Source: Macrolepiota albuminosa (taxonomy: Eukaryota; Basidiomycota; Agaricomycetes; Agaricales; Agaricaceae). From it: a DNA stretch of 64,000 nt. The notes beneath the pieces are model-generated. The model did no database searches. It was not told the DNA's origin and worked only from the letters and a program-made list of their open reading frames with translations. Position 1 is the first letter of the stretch; the number at the start of each line of letters is the position of its first letter. Made by a program: the position numbers and the translations under genes. The DNA lies in contig JAMWFC010000109.1 in assembly GCA_027475525.1 (NCBI GenBank), forward strand, positions 186,001 through 250,000, read 5' to 3'. Of this stretch, positions 48,894 through 60,817 are shown piece after piece.

Positions 48894-51800
48894 CAGGGAG
48901 CTTGCAGTTCTGAGATCTCTCAACCAGTTGTCAATCAAAAGGGAAGAGCAGAGGCAATTCTAGATAGTGGATCAAATAGTCTGCATGGCTTTAAGAGAGG
49001 CTCTCAATCTAGGATTGACTGGATCCAGACATTAGGCTAGGATGGAGAGTGCCAATCAGCAAGTAAATGAATCTGTTGGTTTAGCACGTAATGTGCCATT
49101 CACTTTTGCTGAAGGGTTCACTATCTATCTACAAGTGCACATTTTTGAAAGTCCTGCTTATACTGTCTTATTGGGTCGTCCATTTGACACCTTGACAGAG
49201 AGCAACATTCAAAACTTGCAAGATGGCAGTGCCATCATCACTATTCGAGACCCTAATACAGGTCGTCGAACTGCCCTGCCTACTATTGAAAGAGGCAAAA
49301 TGCCAAAGGCAGGGGCTGCTAGGGAGAGTGAAGCAAAATTTTGAGTCTCGAGGAACTGGTTACAGACCAGGGAGAGATTGCAATAAGTCTTGCTGAGACT
49401 CAGGAAGGAGAGATTGTGGTGACTGGATATTCTATGGAACATAGTAAATTCAGTCAGGAAGAGTTGAGGGATGTGTACTTGCATGCTTTTACAGCAAGCA
49501 AGGAGTGTGAAGAGAAGGAGCAGAAGACATTGTCAGCATATTTGAATGGGCATTTAGCTCAAATACCTGACAGTCTTGAGGAGCTGCTAGTACAAGAGGA
49601 AAACTTAGAGTCAAAAGCAGGTGTGGGGGAGACTGCCCAAGTATTTTCTAAGAAATACAAACCTGTGGCTAGAAAAGTTAAGCCTGTACTAGGTACCTCA
49701 CCTGAGGAGTTTAGAATTGAAAGGTGCATTACTGGAGACCCACTGGCAGACATGCCTCAGTTGGATCCCAATCCACCAGAGTTCAAACCCACAGGGAGAT
49801 ACACAGCTGAGTGCAAAGAAGTCATTGACCAAGCCCATGGTGATGGTTTTCTTTGGCCAGAGGAGATGAAGGCAGTACATCACCTTATGATGCTGCAAAA
49901 CCAGGCTTTTGCATGGGATGATTCTCAAAGAGGCAGGCTGAAGGAGGAATTCTTCCCTCCAGTGATCATGCCAGTAATACCTCACACCCCATGGGTGTTG
50001 AAGAACATTCCTATTGCTCCAGGTCTTAGGGATAGAATCTGCAAAATGATAAAGCAGAAGATTGAGGCAGGGGTCTATGAACCCTCTAACTCCTCATATC
50101 GCTCCCAATGGTTTACAGTGTTGAAGAAGGATGGTGAGAGCTTGAGGATAGTCCATAGCTTGGAGCCTTTGAATAAAGTAACCATAGCACATTCTGGGTT
50201 GCCACCAGCAACTGAAGAGTTAGCTAGTCACTTCTCAGGCAGAGCTTGTGGAGGGATATTTGACTTGTATGTAGGATATGATGAGAGAGTACTAGATGTG
50301 CGCTCTAGAGATTATACTACATTCCAGACACCATTTGGTGCTCTGAGGTTGGTTACCTTACCAATGGGATGGACAAATTCAGTGCCTATCTTCCATGATG
50401 ATATTACATTCATCTTGAAGGATGAGATACCACATGTAACTTGGCCATACATTGATGATGTACCAGTCAGAGGGCCACCTCATAGATATGAGTTGCCAGA
50501 TGGTAGCTGTGAAGTCATACCAGAGAATCCAGGCATCAGGAGATTTGTATGGGAACACCTGCTCAATGTGAACAGAGTGTTACAAAGAATCAAATATGCA
50601 GGGGGGACTTTCTCTGGAAAGAAGTCAGTAGTATGTGCAGATGAGATTGTGGTTGTTGGCCATAGATGCTCTTATGAAGGGCAGAAGCCAGAAACCAAGA
50701 GATTTGCCATAGTGATGGGATGGGGTGACTGCAGGGATAAACATGAAGTAAGGTCATTTTTAGGGACCTGTGGTACCTTTAGATCCTTTATCAAGGACTA
50801 TGCCAAGGTAGCAGCACCTATCAATAAGCTTACTCAGAATGATGTGCCTTTCACTTGGGGAGAGGACCAGCGCTCTGCAATGGCACAAATGAAAAAGCTG
50901 CTAGCAGAAAGTGCTCCTTTAAAACCCATTGACTATGAGTCAGGAGGTGCAGTAGTTCTGTCAGTGGATACATCCTGGATGGCAGTGGGTTTTGGAATCT
51001 TCCAAGAAGACCCAGACAATCCTAAAATGCGCACTTGTGCCAAGTTAGGATCTATCACCCTGAATGAGAGAGAAGCTAGATTTTCTCAACCAAAAAGAGA
51101 GCTGTATGGTCTCATGAGGTCTCTGCTAGCTAACAAGTATTGGCTAGTTGGTTGTAGAAAACTAGTGATAGAAACAGATGCCAAGTATCTTAAGGGGATG
51201 CTAGGAAATCCAGGAGTAGGACCCAATGCCACTATCATGAGATGGATTGAGAATGTTCTACTCTATCACTTTACCTTAAGGCATGTGCCAGGCAAAACAT
51301 TCAGTGTGGATGGATTGTCAAGGTGGCCTAAGCAGCCAGGAGATGAGGAGTACCCACCAGTTGATCCTGAGTTAATGGATGAACCCAAGTCTATGAACTA
51401 TGAGTATCCAGACAAGATCAATAATGTACCTGGTTGGGAGGACTGGGAACCTTTGGAACTTGAAGAGTTTGCAGATCAAATTGACACTAGAGGTGGCTAT
51501 CTAAACATGGTAGCTACTGAAGTATCAGACTTTGAGCAAGAACTTTGTAAAGCCAGGTCCCAAGAACAGGAGCTTAGGGATGGCATCTTGAGTCAAATAC
51601 CAGGGACAAGCATGAATCCAGTAGCAGTATTAGCTATGACCATGCCTCTGTTACCAGTAGAAGACCAAGAAGTCAGAGTAGAGGACACACAAACCTACCT
51701 AGAACACAGGAAAGGTAGTGAGGGTGAGGACTGGGATAATCTGCTACCCACTGTTCAGAGTTGGTTGCAAGATCCAGGTACAGAACCCAAGAATCTGCAA

Positions 51801-52256
51801 GGCTGGGATCTAGAGAAGTTTAAGAAGTTTGCTAGGCAATTCTTCTTTGACAAGAAGGGGAGATTGTATAAGCGTTGTCATGAGGAAAAACATAAGCTAG
51901 TAGTCCAAATTGATAGACAAATGTTCATGCTTAAATCAGCCCATGATGCCTTAGGACATAGGGGGGCCTATGCCACCAGGATGCTTATACAGGAGCGTTT
52001 CTGGTGGCCTGGCATTGAAGGGGATGTGCAGTGGTATGTTGGGACTTGTCACAATTGTCAAATCAGACAAAAGACAGTAGTCAACAGGGAACCAACTGTA
52101 ACTTATACTCCTTCCATCTTTCAAACAATTCACATTGATACCATGCACATGACACCAGCCTCCAATGGCTGTAAGTACATAGTACATGGCAGATGTGCCT
52201 TGTCTGCTTGGATGGAAGGTAGACCCCTGAGGAAGGAGAACCATAAGACCATTGGT

Positions 52257-52410
52257 CAATGGTTGTTTGAAGATGTGATTTGCCGCTGGGGCTGCATTGC
52301 AGAAATCATCACAGATAATGCTGGACAGTTCAACAATGGTTGTTTGAAGATGTGATTTGCCGCTGGGGCTGCATTGCAGAAATCATCACAGATAATGCTG
52401 GACAGTTCAA
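52257..52410 (+). repeat. 77-bp tandem duplication (16), in E2 integrase
   Basis: Perfect copies start at 52,257 and 52,334. One A appears to be missing just after the second copy. Confidence 0.95.
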
Positions 52411-53399
52411 ACAGTCACTGCCTGGTTGGAAAAGAAGTATGGGATTAGAGGCATTACTATCTCTCCCTACAACTCACCAGCCGAAAGACCTCATTGGGAT
52501 GTCAGGCAAGCTTTGTTCAAGGCCTGTGAGGATCGCACCAAGTGGTTCTGGTTCTTCTACCATGTAATGTGGAGTGACCGAATAACCATTAGGCAGAGAT
52601 TTGGATGCTCACCATACTTCATGGTCACTGGTGCTCATCCTACTCTACCCTTGGATCTAGCAGAGGCCACCTGGCTGGTAGAATTACCAGACGGACCTCT
52701 GACTACTGAGGAGTTGGTTGGATATCATGCTAGAGCTCTAGCCAAGCACCATCAACATGTGGAGGAGATGAGAGAGAGTGTTGGAAAGGCTAAGCTCCAA
52801 TGGGCATTGAAGTTTGCAGAAGAGCATAAAAGCTCAATCAAGGACTTCAATTTTAAACCATTGGACTTGGTACTAGTCACAAACATGACTACAGAAAGTT
52901 CATTCAGTGCTAAGATGTTGCCACGATTTCATGGGCCTATGGTAGTAATTGCCAAGACTCAGGGTGGTAATTACATTGTAGCAGAACTAGATGGGTCAGT
53001 TTGGCAAGCACGAGTAGCTGCCTTTCGAGTTGTACCTTACAAGGCTCGCAAAAAGCTAATCTTGCCTGAAGGCATAGAAAAGTGGGTGGATATTACACCT
53101 GCTAAGCTAAGAGAACTAAGGGAAGAACTACGAAAACCTACAGAGTTGATCACCAAGGACATCTCATTTGGCACAGTAAGGCTCCATGAGCCCACTGACA
53201 GTGAGTTGGGACTGCCACAAACAGACTAAGCCAGAAAAAGATGAACTACAGTATGTATTTCAAAGGAAATAATACAGTCAGATCTATTCTGAGCTTTTAG
53301 CAATATTGTGGGGGATAGGCAGGGTAGCTACACCTCAGAGGAAGAACCAGCCATCAAACTAAGTCAGTAACTGACAGAGTTGGCAATAAAAGAGGGCAA

Positions 53400-53665
53400 C
53401 ATGTGTCAACGTTTAAACACAAAACTAAGTCTACGACTCAGTTAAGAATCGGACGTTGACGCAGCATGCCAACGCTTGCGTTCGAAACTGGGCAAGGGAC
53501 AAAAAGTTCTAAACGAGGGCATGGGGTGCCGGTGCTGGAGTTCGAACCCAGTAAAGAACTGAAAACATGGACTAAAACAGTAAGCGTTCAAGCTCAGAAC
53601 TGAGGAAAAGGACAAAAGTAAAACATGAGGGGTCAGCACGTCGAGAGTTCGAGCCCCAGGGGGGA
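53400..53665 (+). repeat. Cluster of four GTTCGA-type boxes in E2 3' non-coding region
   Basis: GTTCGAAACTG, GTTCGAACCCA, GTTCAAGCTCA and GTTCGAGCCCC occur at about 53,480, 53,540, 53,586 and 53,647, spaced roughly 60, 46 and 61 bp, with shared AACTG-AAAAC/GGACAAAA flanks. They look like degenerate tandem units, and each box resembles a tRNA-type B box. Confidence 0.5.
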
Positions 53666-53855
53666 GGCATTTACGACGGAATTGGCAACAATGGGATTTA
53701 AGACCTTTGTGGAATAATCAAACTAACTTAACATCCTGCCGTTTCGGAGTGAAGGAATATATTGGGGTGACGAAGTAATAGGAAGAAGGGGGAAGAACTA
53801 TTTTAAAGACTACGCCAGGCAGAGACAAAGTCAATGCTTGCAACGAGGAGGGCGT

Positions 53856-55139
53856 TTAAACCTCCACGGAGTCTTCAGGTCCATCTTGAGTAGAGTCTTG
53901 AAACTCAACGTCCGAATCCTCGTTACCCGACTGTCAGACAGAAAGTTAGATGAAGGAACAACGAAGGGTTAAGAAAAGACTTACCACAAGCGGAACTTGA
54001 AGGGCGCGCAGAAGAGAGCCTGCCTGATCAACTTCTGAAGGACCTAGGGCCTGTTCGAGCCGAGTTTGGCGGTCCAAAATCATGTTGAAAGTCTGTAACG
54101 CTACGTCAAGCTGGTACAACTGATGTTGAGCAGCTAGATCAACAGCGTCACGGTGCTTTTGAAGGTCCGACCAAGGAACAGTCTCGCTGTCCTCAGCCAG
54201 CTGCACCAGGTCAAGAGCTTGATCGACCGCAGCAAGCAGGGCTAGCGCAGCGTCGCTGCCTGGAACATGATTAGCTAAGAGCAAGGAGGTCAGGAAAACA
54301 AAAACTGGGAAGTCAACAACAGGAACGCACTCAGAGAAGGCGTAACTTTGAGCTTCTTGGTCTTTGGTTTTTCCTCGGGCTCGGCCTAAGGAGGGATAAG
54401 AGAGATAGTCAGTGTGTCGAGACAACAAGCAATGAGGTCGAGCTTGTGAGCTAGGACTTATGTTAGCACGGCGCTTGACAGGGCAGGAGGCAGGTGTACC
54501 GAGCATTTTGACGTCTTTGTCTTGTGCACGACGTTGAGCCTAAGAAACGTGGGATAAGCGTGCAAGAATAAAATACAAGTCAAAAAGAAGGCTTACTTCT
54601 TCACGCTCCTTCCTAAGTTTTTTGCACTGCGCAAAGGGAATGAAGGCGTCGACGAAGAAAAAGAACGCCTTCACATCGCACGAAGCATCGGCCGTGCCAC
54701 GGTCAAGCAGAGGAAGGAGCTCGGAGAGGGTCTCGCAGAGACCTCTCTGTTCAGCCAGACGACCAAAGGTGCTCTCGTCGGCGAAATGCTGCGAGAAGCA
54801 TCAAGACAAAAGGAGGAGAGAGAATAGAAAGGAGAAATGAACCCAACTAGCGCCACCCAAGAACCAAGCACGATCAGCAGGTGTGCCAGGAAAACACCTG
54901 GCAGTGGCACAGAGGCCCATCGCGGCTTCTGCAAACCATGGGTACTTGAAAACAGACACGATGGCCTTGTTACCATCACGCTTGACAGCGCGCTGGAACA
55001 AGCCATAAAAATCTGTTGGGACAGGCACAGGCTGGGGCGGCGGGACAGCTGGCTTGGGAGGCGTTGAGATAATGACTTGAGGATGAGGTTTTGAGGTCGC
55101 GAATCTGCAAGGGGCAGTAGGAGCACCAGGAGGAGCCAT
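53856..55139 (-). CDS. E2 antisense gene, multi-exon, acidic C-terminus
   Basis: A spliced gene on the strand opposite gag-pol. The ATG at 55139 is 213 bp from the 3' LTR. Exon 1 (54843-55139, 99 codons) is Pro-rich, then holds FYGLFQRAVKRDGNKAIVSVF and WFAEAAMGLCA. An intron starting GTTCAT leads to exon 2 (54597-54788; FADESTFGRLAEQRGL, FFFFVDAFIPFAQC), then a GTAAGC intron to an exon starting at 54539 (AQRRAQDKDVKMLG). One or two further introns probably lie in 54,240-54,460. The next segment is helical (DQALDLVQLAEDSE, QLYQLDVALQTFNM), followed by a GTAAGT intron near 53,930-53,985 and a short acidic last exon (GNEDSDVEFQDSTQDG) ending at 53856. No known domain was recognised. CpG content is high, unlike gag-pol. 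It has no clear similarity to the E1 antisense product, but the position and orientation are the same. Confidence 0.6.
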
Positions 55140-55339
55140 GGTGGGATATGAGCAACTCAGGTCGCACTTAAAAACCCAGGATGGGTATAATCAAACGTCG
55201 AGAAAAAGAGGGAAAAAGGCAAAGAAATTTATTTTTCTATCTGTAAGAGAAGAAAAATTTAGTTCTTGCTGGGAGCAGTGATCGAAAGAAAGGCAGGATG
55301 CACCAAGTCTACTACGATGACTGAGGGCAGTCATTATAT

Positions 55340-55352
55340 GGTGCGGGGGAGG
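55340..55352 (+). other. E2 polypurine tract
   Basis: A G-rich run (GGGGGAGG) directly before the 3' LTR, where plus-strand synthesis is primed. Confidence 0.6.
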
Positions 55353-56382
55353 TGATACGTCCGCCTCCAACTGAGGCAGACAAGCTGGTATCAACGGCTC
55401 CCAATATACCCGTGTTTTAATAAAACAAATGCTCAAAACTGTAAGCATTGCATCGAAAACCGTAGACGCCGGGAGCCTTACCTCAAAAGAAAAACCCTGA
55501 CAATAAAACGACGAGCCAAGTACATAGTAACGAGGTGCGCAACCAGCGATCAGAAAGACAATCACGAGGAATTAGCTGATGGTGGCAGTGCACAAGATAA
55601 GATCTCGGCAGAAGCCCCGAGATCTCATTTGGCATCACCCACCAAAAGCCAAATCCTGGTGGCAGTGCACAAGATAAGATCTCGGCAGAAGCCCCAAGAT
55701 TCATTTGGCATCACCCACCAAAAGCCAAATCCAAATTCCTTCCCGACATCGTGACCTCGTGCAAACACGTCCCCAAGCCTACAGTATGACCCGAGGTGGC
55801 CATAGAATGAGACCAGGAGCTCCAGGAAGACAACGCAGGGAAAAACAAAGAAGTGAGGAAGTAAATAGAAGCAGAAGAAGGATTAGCCGTACAATCCGAC
55901 GGACGAACCATTAGCCACGACGGCAGTCTCGGAAACGCAACAACCGGGGCCCGGATTCGGCACAATTGTGTCCGGATGAGTAATAACGAGACTACAAGTA
56001 AACACAAGGGAAATAGGAGTGGTCCGTGCAGTGAGGGAAAAGGTATAAAAGGAGGACAAAGATGGGGGAGTTGGGCAAGCAATTGCATTGCCACGGCTCG
56101 GAATCCCCAGGGAGCGATCTCTTAGGCCTAGGAGCATTACAGTAGCTTCGGGTTTTAGTTTTAATACTATTTTGTACCCACCTTTCGAGTGTGACTTTTA
56201 TTTTAAAAAGTTTGCATTTCAAACATAAAACAATTAAAATTACAATCACATTTACAAAGTGTGTGTGCGCATAACTTAGCCCCACGTACTCTGTGAAACT
56301 GGGACAGTTGAAATATCGCAAAGTTCAGTCTAAATTATATTTTGGACTACTTTAAATAAAGTAAACTTCTCATTTCGCATCA
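55353..56382 (+). repeat. E2 3' LTR
   Basis: Matches 45,530-46,561; ends TTTCGCATCA followed by GTAT. Confidence 0.9.
55580..55732 (+). repeat. 77-bp tandem duplication (17), in E2 3' LTR
   Basis: Copies start at 55,580 and 55,657. The second has one base fewer and small differences. Same place as number 13. Confidence 0.9.
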
Positions 56383-56756
56383 GTATAGTAGTATGCCATT
56401 CTATATAAATATGATAGCATTGTTTAGTATCATAGATTGAGCATCACTCAGTATTATAAATCAAGCATTGCTTGGCATTTGACAGAACACATAGGTATTA
56501 AGAGTGTGCATGTTGAATTATTGTAGGCTCTCTGTTAACTGTATATAAAAGATGTTGCATCAAATTAAACACGTGCATATTTTGCGAACAATGCATATTT
56601 AAAAACAATGAGCAATAAATTGATTGATAGCCAGGCACTATACACAGACAATCTTATTATTAAAATCAATTTACAAGTACAAAATAGGTTACATATAAAA
56701 TAACCATCACTATGATCATTTAATCTAACATTACATTATAGCTTGAAACTATCACT

Positions 56757-56838
56757 GAAGTAGCAGCTTATATAAACTATTAATAAAGTGACAGCTTATA
56801 TAAACCACTGCTGAAGCAACAGCTTATATAAACTATTA
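56757..56838 (+). repeat. Short tandem repeat, about 31-bp units
   Basis: Three units share CAGCTTATATAAACTATT with GAAG or GC spacers. The same motif recurs inverted near 25,590-25,670 and again near 63,390-63,430. Confidence 0.5.
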
Positions 56839-57662
56839 TTGCTTGAAGGAGAGTAATATAGTAAATATCACCGATTCAGAAAGTAACACAACAAAAGATT
56901 TAAAGCATGTTAAAAGTACAATCAAACTATCACTTGCAGTTTTTTCTGCCCTGTAGTTTAACAAAATATTTCTACATGAAGAAAAAAAAATGCATTTAGT
57001 GAACAAATAGTTAAACAAATAATGGCTCAATAAAAAATCTATATTGAGACTATCAAAACAATGCAATATAAAAAACAACTACTAATAGTAACAAGTAAAT
57101 ATCTAATGGCTAGATGGCTAAGGTCACAACTGAAGTCACACATTAAAATATGCCCATCTGCACTGTGCCTCCATGTGAAAGGTTGTTAAATGCCATTTTT
57201 TTTAATAGTTGACATAAAGAAAGAGCAGTAAAAGTAGAAACTACTTACATCTCTTAAACTTGGCTTTTTCCTTAGTGGCACTGATGCAATCTACCATAGG
57301 AGCAGGTTCAACAAGATGCATTACATAAGTAGAGTCATGCAATATAATGACAAACAACAAGTTCAAGGTGAGATATATAAAAATATGAAAACATATTCAA
57401 ATACAACATCAATGTACTTGAGATCACTGAACTCATACCAGTTGACACTAAAACCAACACTGACAACAGAATTTTCTAGAATCTCAATATTATTGTTTTT
57501 GTATGGATGCCAAGAAGGAAGTGAATCAAAGTTACTGAATATAAAATAGAATGGTTAACCAGTTTCTACCTTGCTATCATATACAGGAACTGAGAAAATG
57601 TTAGAACATTATATGGAAATGAGAATTGAACTTGACAACTGGCTTATACAAATCAGCAACCC

Positions 57663-57816
57663 TAGCTGATTTAAATATAGGAGCATCCATTTCAGTAAAC
57701 ATTGAGTTACTCTTTATACTGGAGGGCCTCTTGAACTTGTAGCTGATTTAAATATAGGAGCATCCATTTCAGTAAACATTGAGTTACTCTTTATACTGGA
57801 GGGCCTCTTGAACTTG
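57663..57816 (+). repeat. 77-bp tandem duplication (18)
   Basis: Perfect copies start at 57,663 and 57,740. Confidence 0.95.
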
Positions 57817-58479
57817 AGGTTGCATACCCACCATCTGAAGTCACATTAAATGCAGAATCAACAGAACAATAAAACATGACTCATTAACATTGTATGTAGA
57901 GGTTTTACTCTCATCTCGCATAACAAATGTCATACTATTACTAGAAAGAATATCTTGAATATTGTCTGGGAAGTTGAAAACACAATCCAAAACAGCAAAC
58001 TACTAAAGAGACTTCTGATGAAATTTAACAATTTTGATGTGATGCTGACTATACTTGTCAGATAGACTCCCAACAAGAACAGAACTATTAAATAGATGTG
58101 AAGCAGTTACCACTCCAGAAGTAATACAGACACAGAAGAGGCTTGTCAAATCCTGAAAAGCCAATTGCTGCTTTGGGGTATTTAGTTGAGCAGAGTCAGT
58201 CCTAGCCAAGTTAACATAGAAGGCGTGACAATTGGATAAAAAGAAAAAGAACAACAAACTATTTAAAAAGTCATCTATAAGAACAGAAAAAATACAAAAC
58301 AAGAAGCAAAATGCACATTCAATTATCTTCATTCATATGCTCAGCAACAACACCAATGTGCATGTAATGAATGTTACTATCACTGTTTATTTTGTTATAT
58401 TTAAAAAGCTGGATTCTGAGTTGTTTCCTGGTGATAGTTTGAATATATGCAAGCAAAATAGTAGATGTCAGTACACACT

Positions 58480-58890
58480 TAAGAAATGGTGTAAGAGCAA
58501 CCTTTGGAGGCTGTGGCTCAGTCACACAGCTGGCAGAGGAAGATCCAAAGTGTATTAGAATATATACTGACAATATTATGATAACTACTCACTTGACAAA
58601 GGGAGATTCAAAGAGAACAAGTGAGAATAGTACTAACAAATAGTGTTAAAAGAATAAAAACAGTAAAATGAGATAATATCAGAAGAAATAAGCATACTTG
58701 TCTGAATTCTAAATAGTAGTTAAAGAATCAGAGCATCTTAAGAGCTGAAAAAAGTACTAACAAATAGTGTTAAAAGAATAGAAACAGTAAAATGAGATAA
58801 TGTCAGAAGAAATAAGAAAATGAATGAAAGAAGAGTAAAGACATAAAGAGTGAAAGAAGGAAGAAATGATGAGATAATGTCAGAAGAAAT
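58480..58890 (-). repeat. Dispersed repeat, inverted partner of 21,165-21,625
   Basis: Matches the reverse complement of the 21-kb segment. An additional shorter copy of its AATAGTGTTAAAAGAATA part lies just upstream (58,625-58,700). Confidence 0.55.
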
Positions 58891-58946
58891 AAGAAAATGA
58901 ATGAAAGAAGAGTAAAGACATAAAGAGTGAAAGAAGGAAGAAATGA
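58793..58946 (+). repeat. 77-bp tandem duplication (19)
   Basis: Perfect copies start at 58,793 and 58,870. Confidence 0.95.
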
Positions 58947-60817
58947 GAGTTTTTTGACAAATAGCGGAAGAAATGAAGAGTTTTTGACAAATAGCAGTTC
59001 TTAATAAGTTGACACCATAGAGTTTTTTTGAATAGAAGGCTGCATGACTGCTTCCACTGCAAGCTCTTCTACAAGATCAATACAAGAATCAATGCTGCAG
59101 CAAGATATTAATAGATGAAGTACACAGATAAAGGAAGAAATCAACATATGGTTCAATAGCATTTGGGTAGACAATTGAGACTGAAGCAGCCAAAGCAGAC
59201 AAAACAAAGAATAAAGTCTGATAGTATGTTGCTATTATTGTTTGTAACTTCTTAATTGTTGGCATTATCATTGCCAGCTGCCACAACAGGCATCAACTTT
59301 TTAACAAGCAGCTTAGATATGGGCTGCTTAGCAATCTTATACCAAAGCAAAAAGAACAAAATAAGCACAATCCAATAATATAGAAAAAACAATCTATATC
59401 AACACAACAGGCAAGTCATTGTCATTATCAGACAATTCAACAATTTTTTAGAGCAAAATTATTATCCAAAATTGGACTAGCAGCCTTGACCACAGCTTTG
59501 GCACACAACTTTTTAGAGCTTGACTAGCTTGCAAACAAAGCTTTCTCTGTTATGGTGTAGAAGCGTTTTGAGAATGTGAAACATAAGGAAAACTGCATAC
59601 AAATGCAAACAAATTACAAATCATGTATACAGTATGACTGTTTGATGACAAGGTTGCATCTTTAGCAGTCAATCTAGCTATAGTCTAGCTATATAACAGC
59701 AGTCAAGAAAAGCAACAAAGAGAACAGAAATACAAACATGACAGGAGTATCAATAGATGGAATAGACACAGCCTTTTTTTTCTTAAATGATGGCATGGCA
59801 GAAATACTAACAGAACTGACACCAAGGCATTAAGTAAAAAGATAGTCACAAATACAACAAGGAATTTACAAACTCATCATGTAAGGCAGAAACCTTTTGC
59901 TTAGACAGCAATCTGCTGTTAATAGACTTATAGAACATCAGCATCACATATTACAATATGAAACAAGTGCTCACCCAACAGACAAATCAGCTGTTTCAGA
60001 TCCAGAAGCTGCTGCTGCAGAAACACTATCAAATATGCTATGACAGGCAAATAAGCAAGACTGGTCGCAACTAAAAGATCTGCACACATGCTTGCAACCT
60101 ATCTGCACTTCTGCACTAAAGGTAACAAGTTTTTTTTAAAAAAAAAATCAAAGAAAATAATATAGAACACACATAGTCTTGAGTTGGTCAACAAGTGTCT
60201 GGGCCTTAGTCTCTTCAGACTTTGACTTGTGGAGTGGCATGGGTTTGTATGTGATAAAACACACAGAGAAAAAGATGAGGTAGAGAGAGGATTATCAAAG
60301 ACCGTAGACAGTAGACACTTTTATATAGAGTAACAAGCTGCATATTGCATCAAAAAGGGAAAGAAGGCATAACATAAAGAATGGTGTTTCTCTTCCTTTG
60401 AATAAAATAAAATGAAGTAAAATAAAAAACCCAATAAGACAGGATTTACAAAAGATATACTGAGATCTTTACATAGAACACAAGCATCACAGATCCACAA
60501 CTCATAAGGTGATACTTTAATAGCTGGAACCTCAGAAGGGCAACACACAATAGAAATTTGCCAATGGGAGAACAGAGAAAGAGAGGCAGAGGAATAATAC
60601 AAGGTCTGTTTCCAAACAGTTGAGGATAATAAAACAAAGCCAGAAACAAAGCCAGAAATCAATGTACCACTAGCAACAGACTATAGAAACTATCAAGATG
60701 CTAGGCACAGTGGAGAAGGTACCAAATAATTGAAGTGCATATATCAAAAAAGACAAGGACAAAAAAGAAAACAAATTGGATATAGAACAGGTAAACTAAG
60801 ATATATCACATCATACA

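Larger units (their letters stand above)
48250..53229 (+). pseudogene. E2 pol: broken protease, RT, RNase H, integrase
   Basis: The first part (48,250-49,344) is in several frames: a linker, then an aspartic protease with ILDSGS (Asp codon 48,963) and LLGRPF near 49,170, broken by small indels and a 77-bp duplication at 48,740. From 49,341 a frame of 1,004 codons is open. It holds RT (FGALRLVTLPMGWTNS; catalytic YIDD at 50,450-50,461), RNase H (LSVDTSWMAVGFG, IETDAKYLKG), the integrase HHCC zinc region (HDALGHRGAY, CHNCQ) and the integrase core (IHIDTMH, ITDNAGQF). The core is cut at 52,334 by a 77-bp duplication plus a missing A. The rest, including the catalytic Glu (NSPAERPHW) and the C-terminal domain, continues at 52,426-53,229. 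This part is otherwise well preserved. Confidence 0.88.
45530..56382 (+). mobile_element. Ty3/Gypsy LTR retrotransposon E2, probable target duplication GTAT
   Basis: This 10.85-kb element has LTRs of 1,032 and 1,030 bp that start TGATA and end TTTCGCATCA. GTAT precedes the 5' LTR (45526-45529) and follows the 3' LTR (56383-56386). It contains a primer-binding site, gag with zinc knuckle, a pol with broken protease then RT (YIDD), RNase H and integrase, a spliced antisense gene, a purine tract and the 3' LTR. No chromodomain was seen. RT-RH-INT order places it in Ty3/Gypsy, but its pol is very different from that of E1. The gag-pol body is CpG-poor while the antisense gene and LTRs are CpG-rich. 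The left junction passes through a 77-bp duplication, so the target duplication should be treated with some care. Confidence 0.88.
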
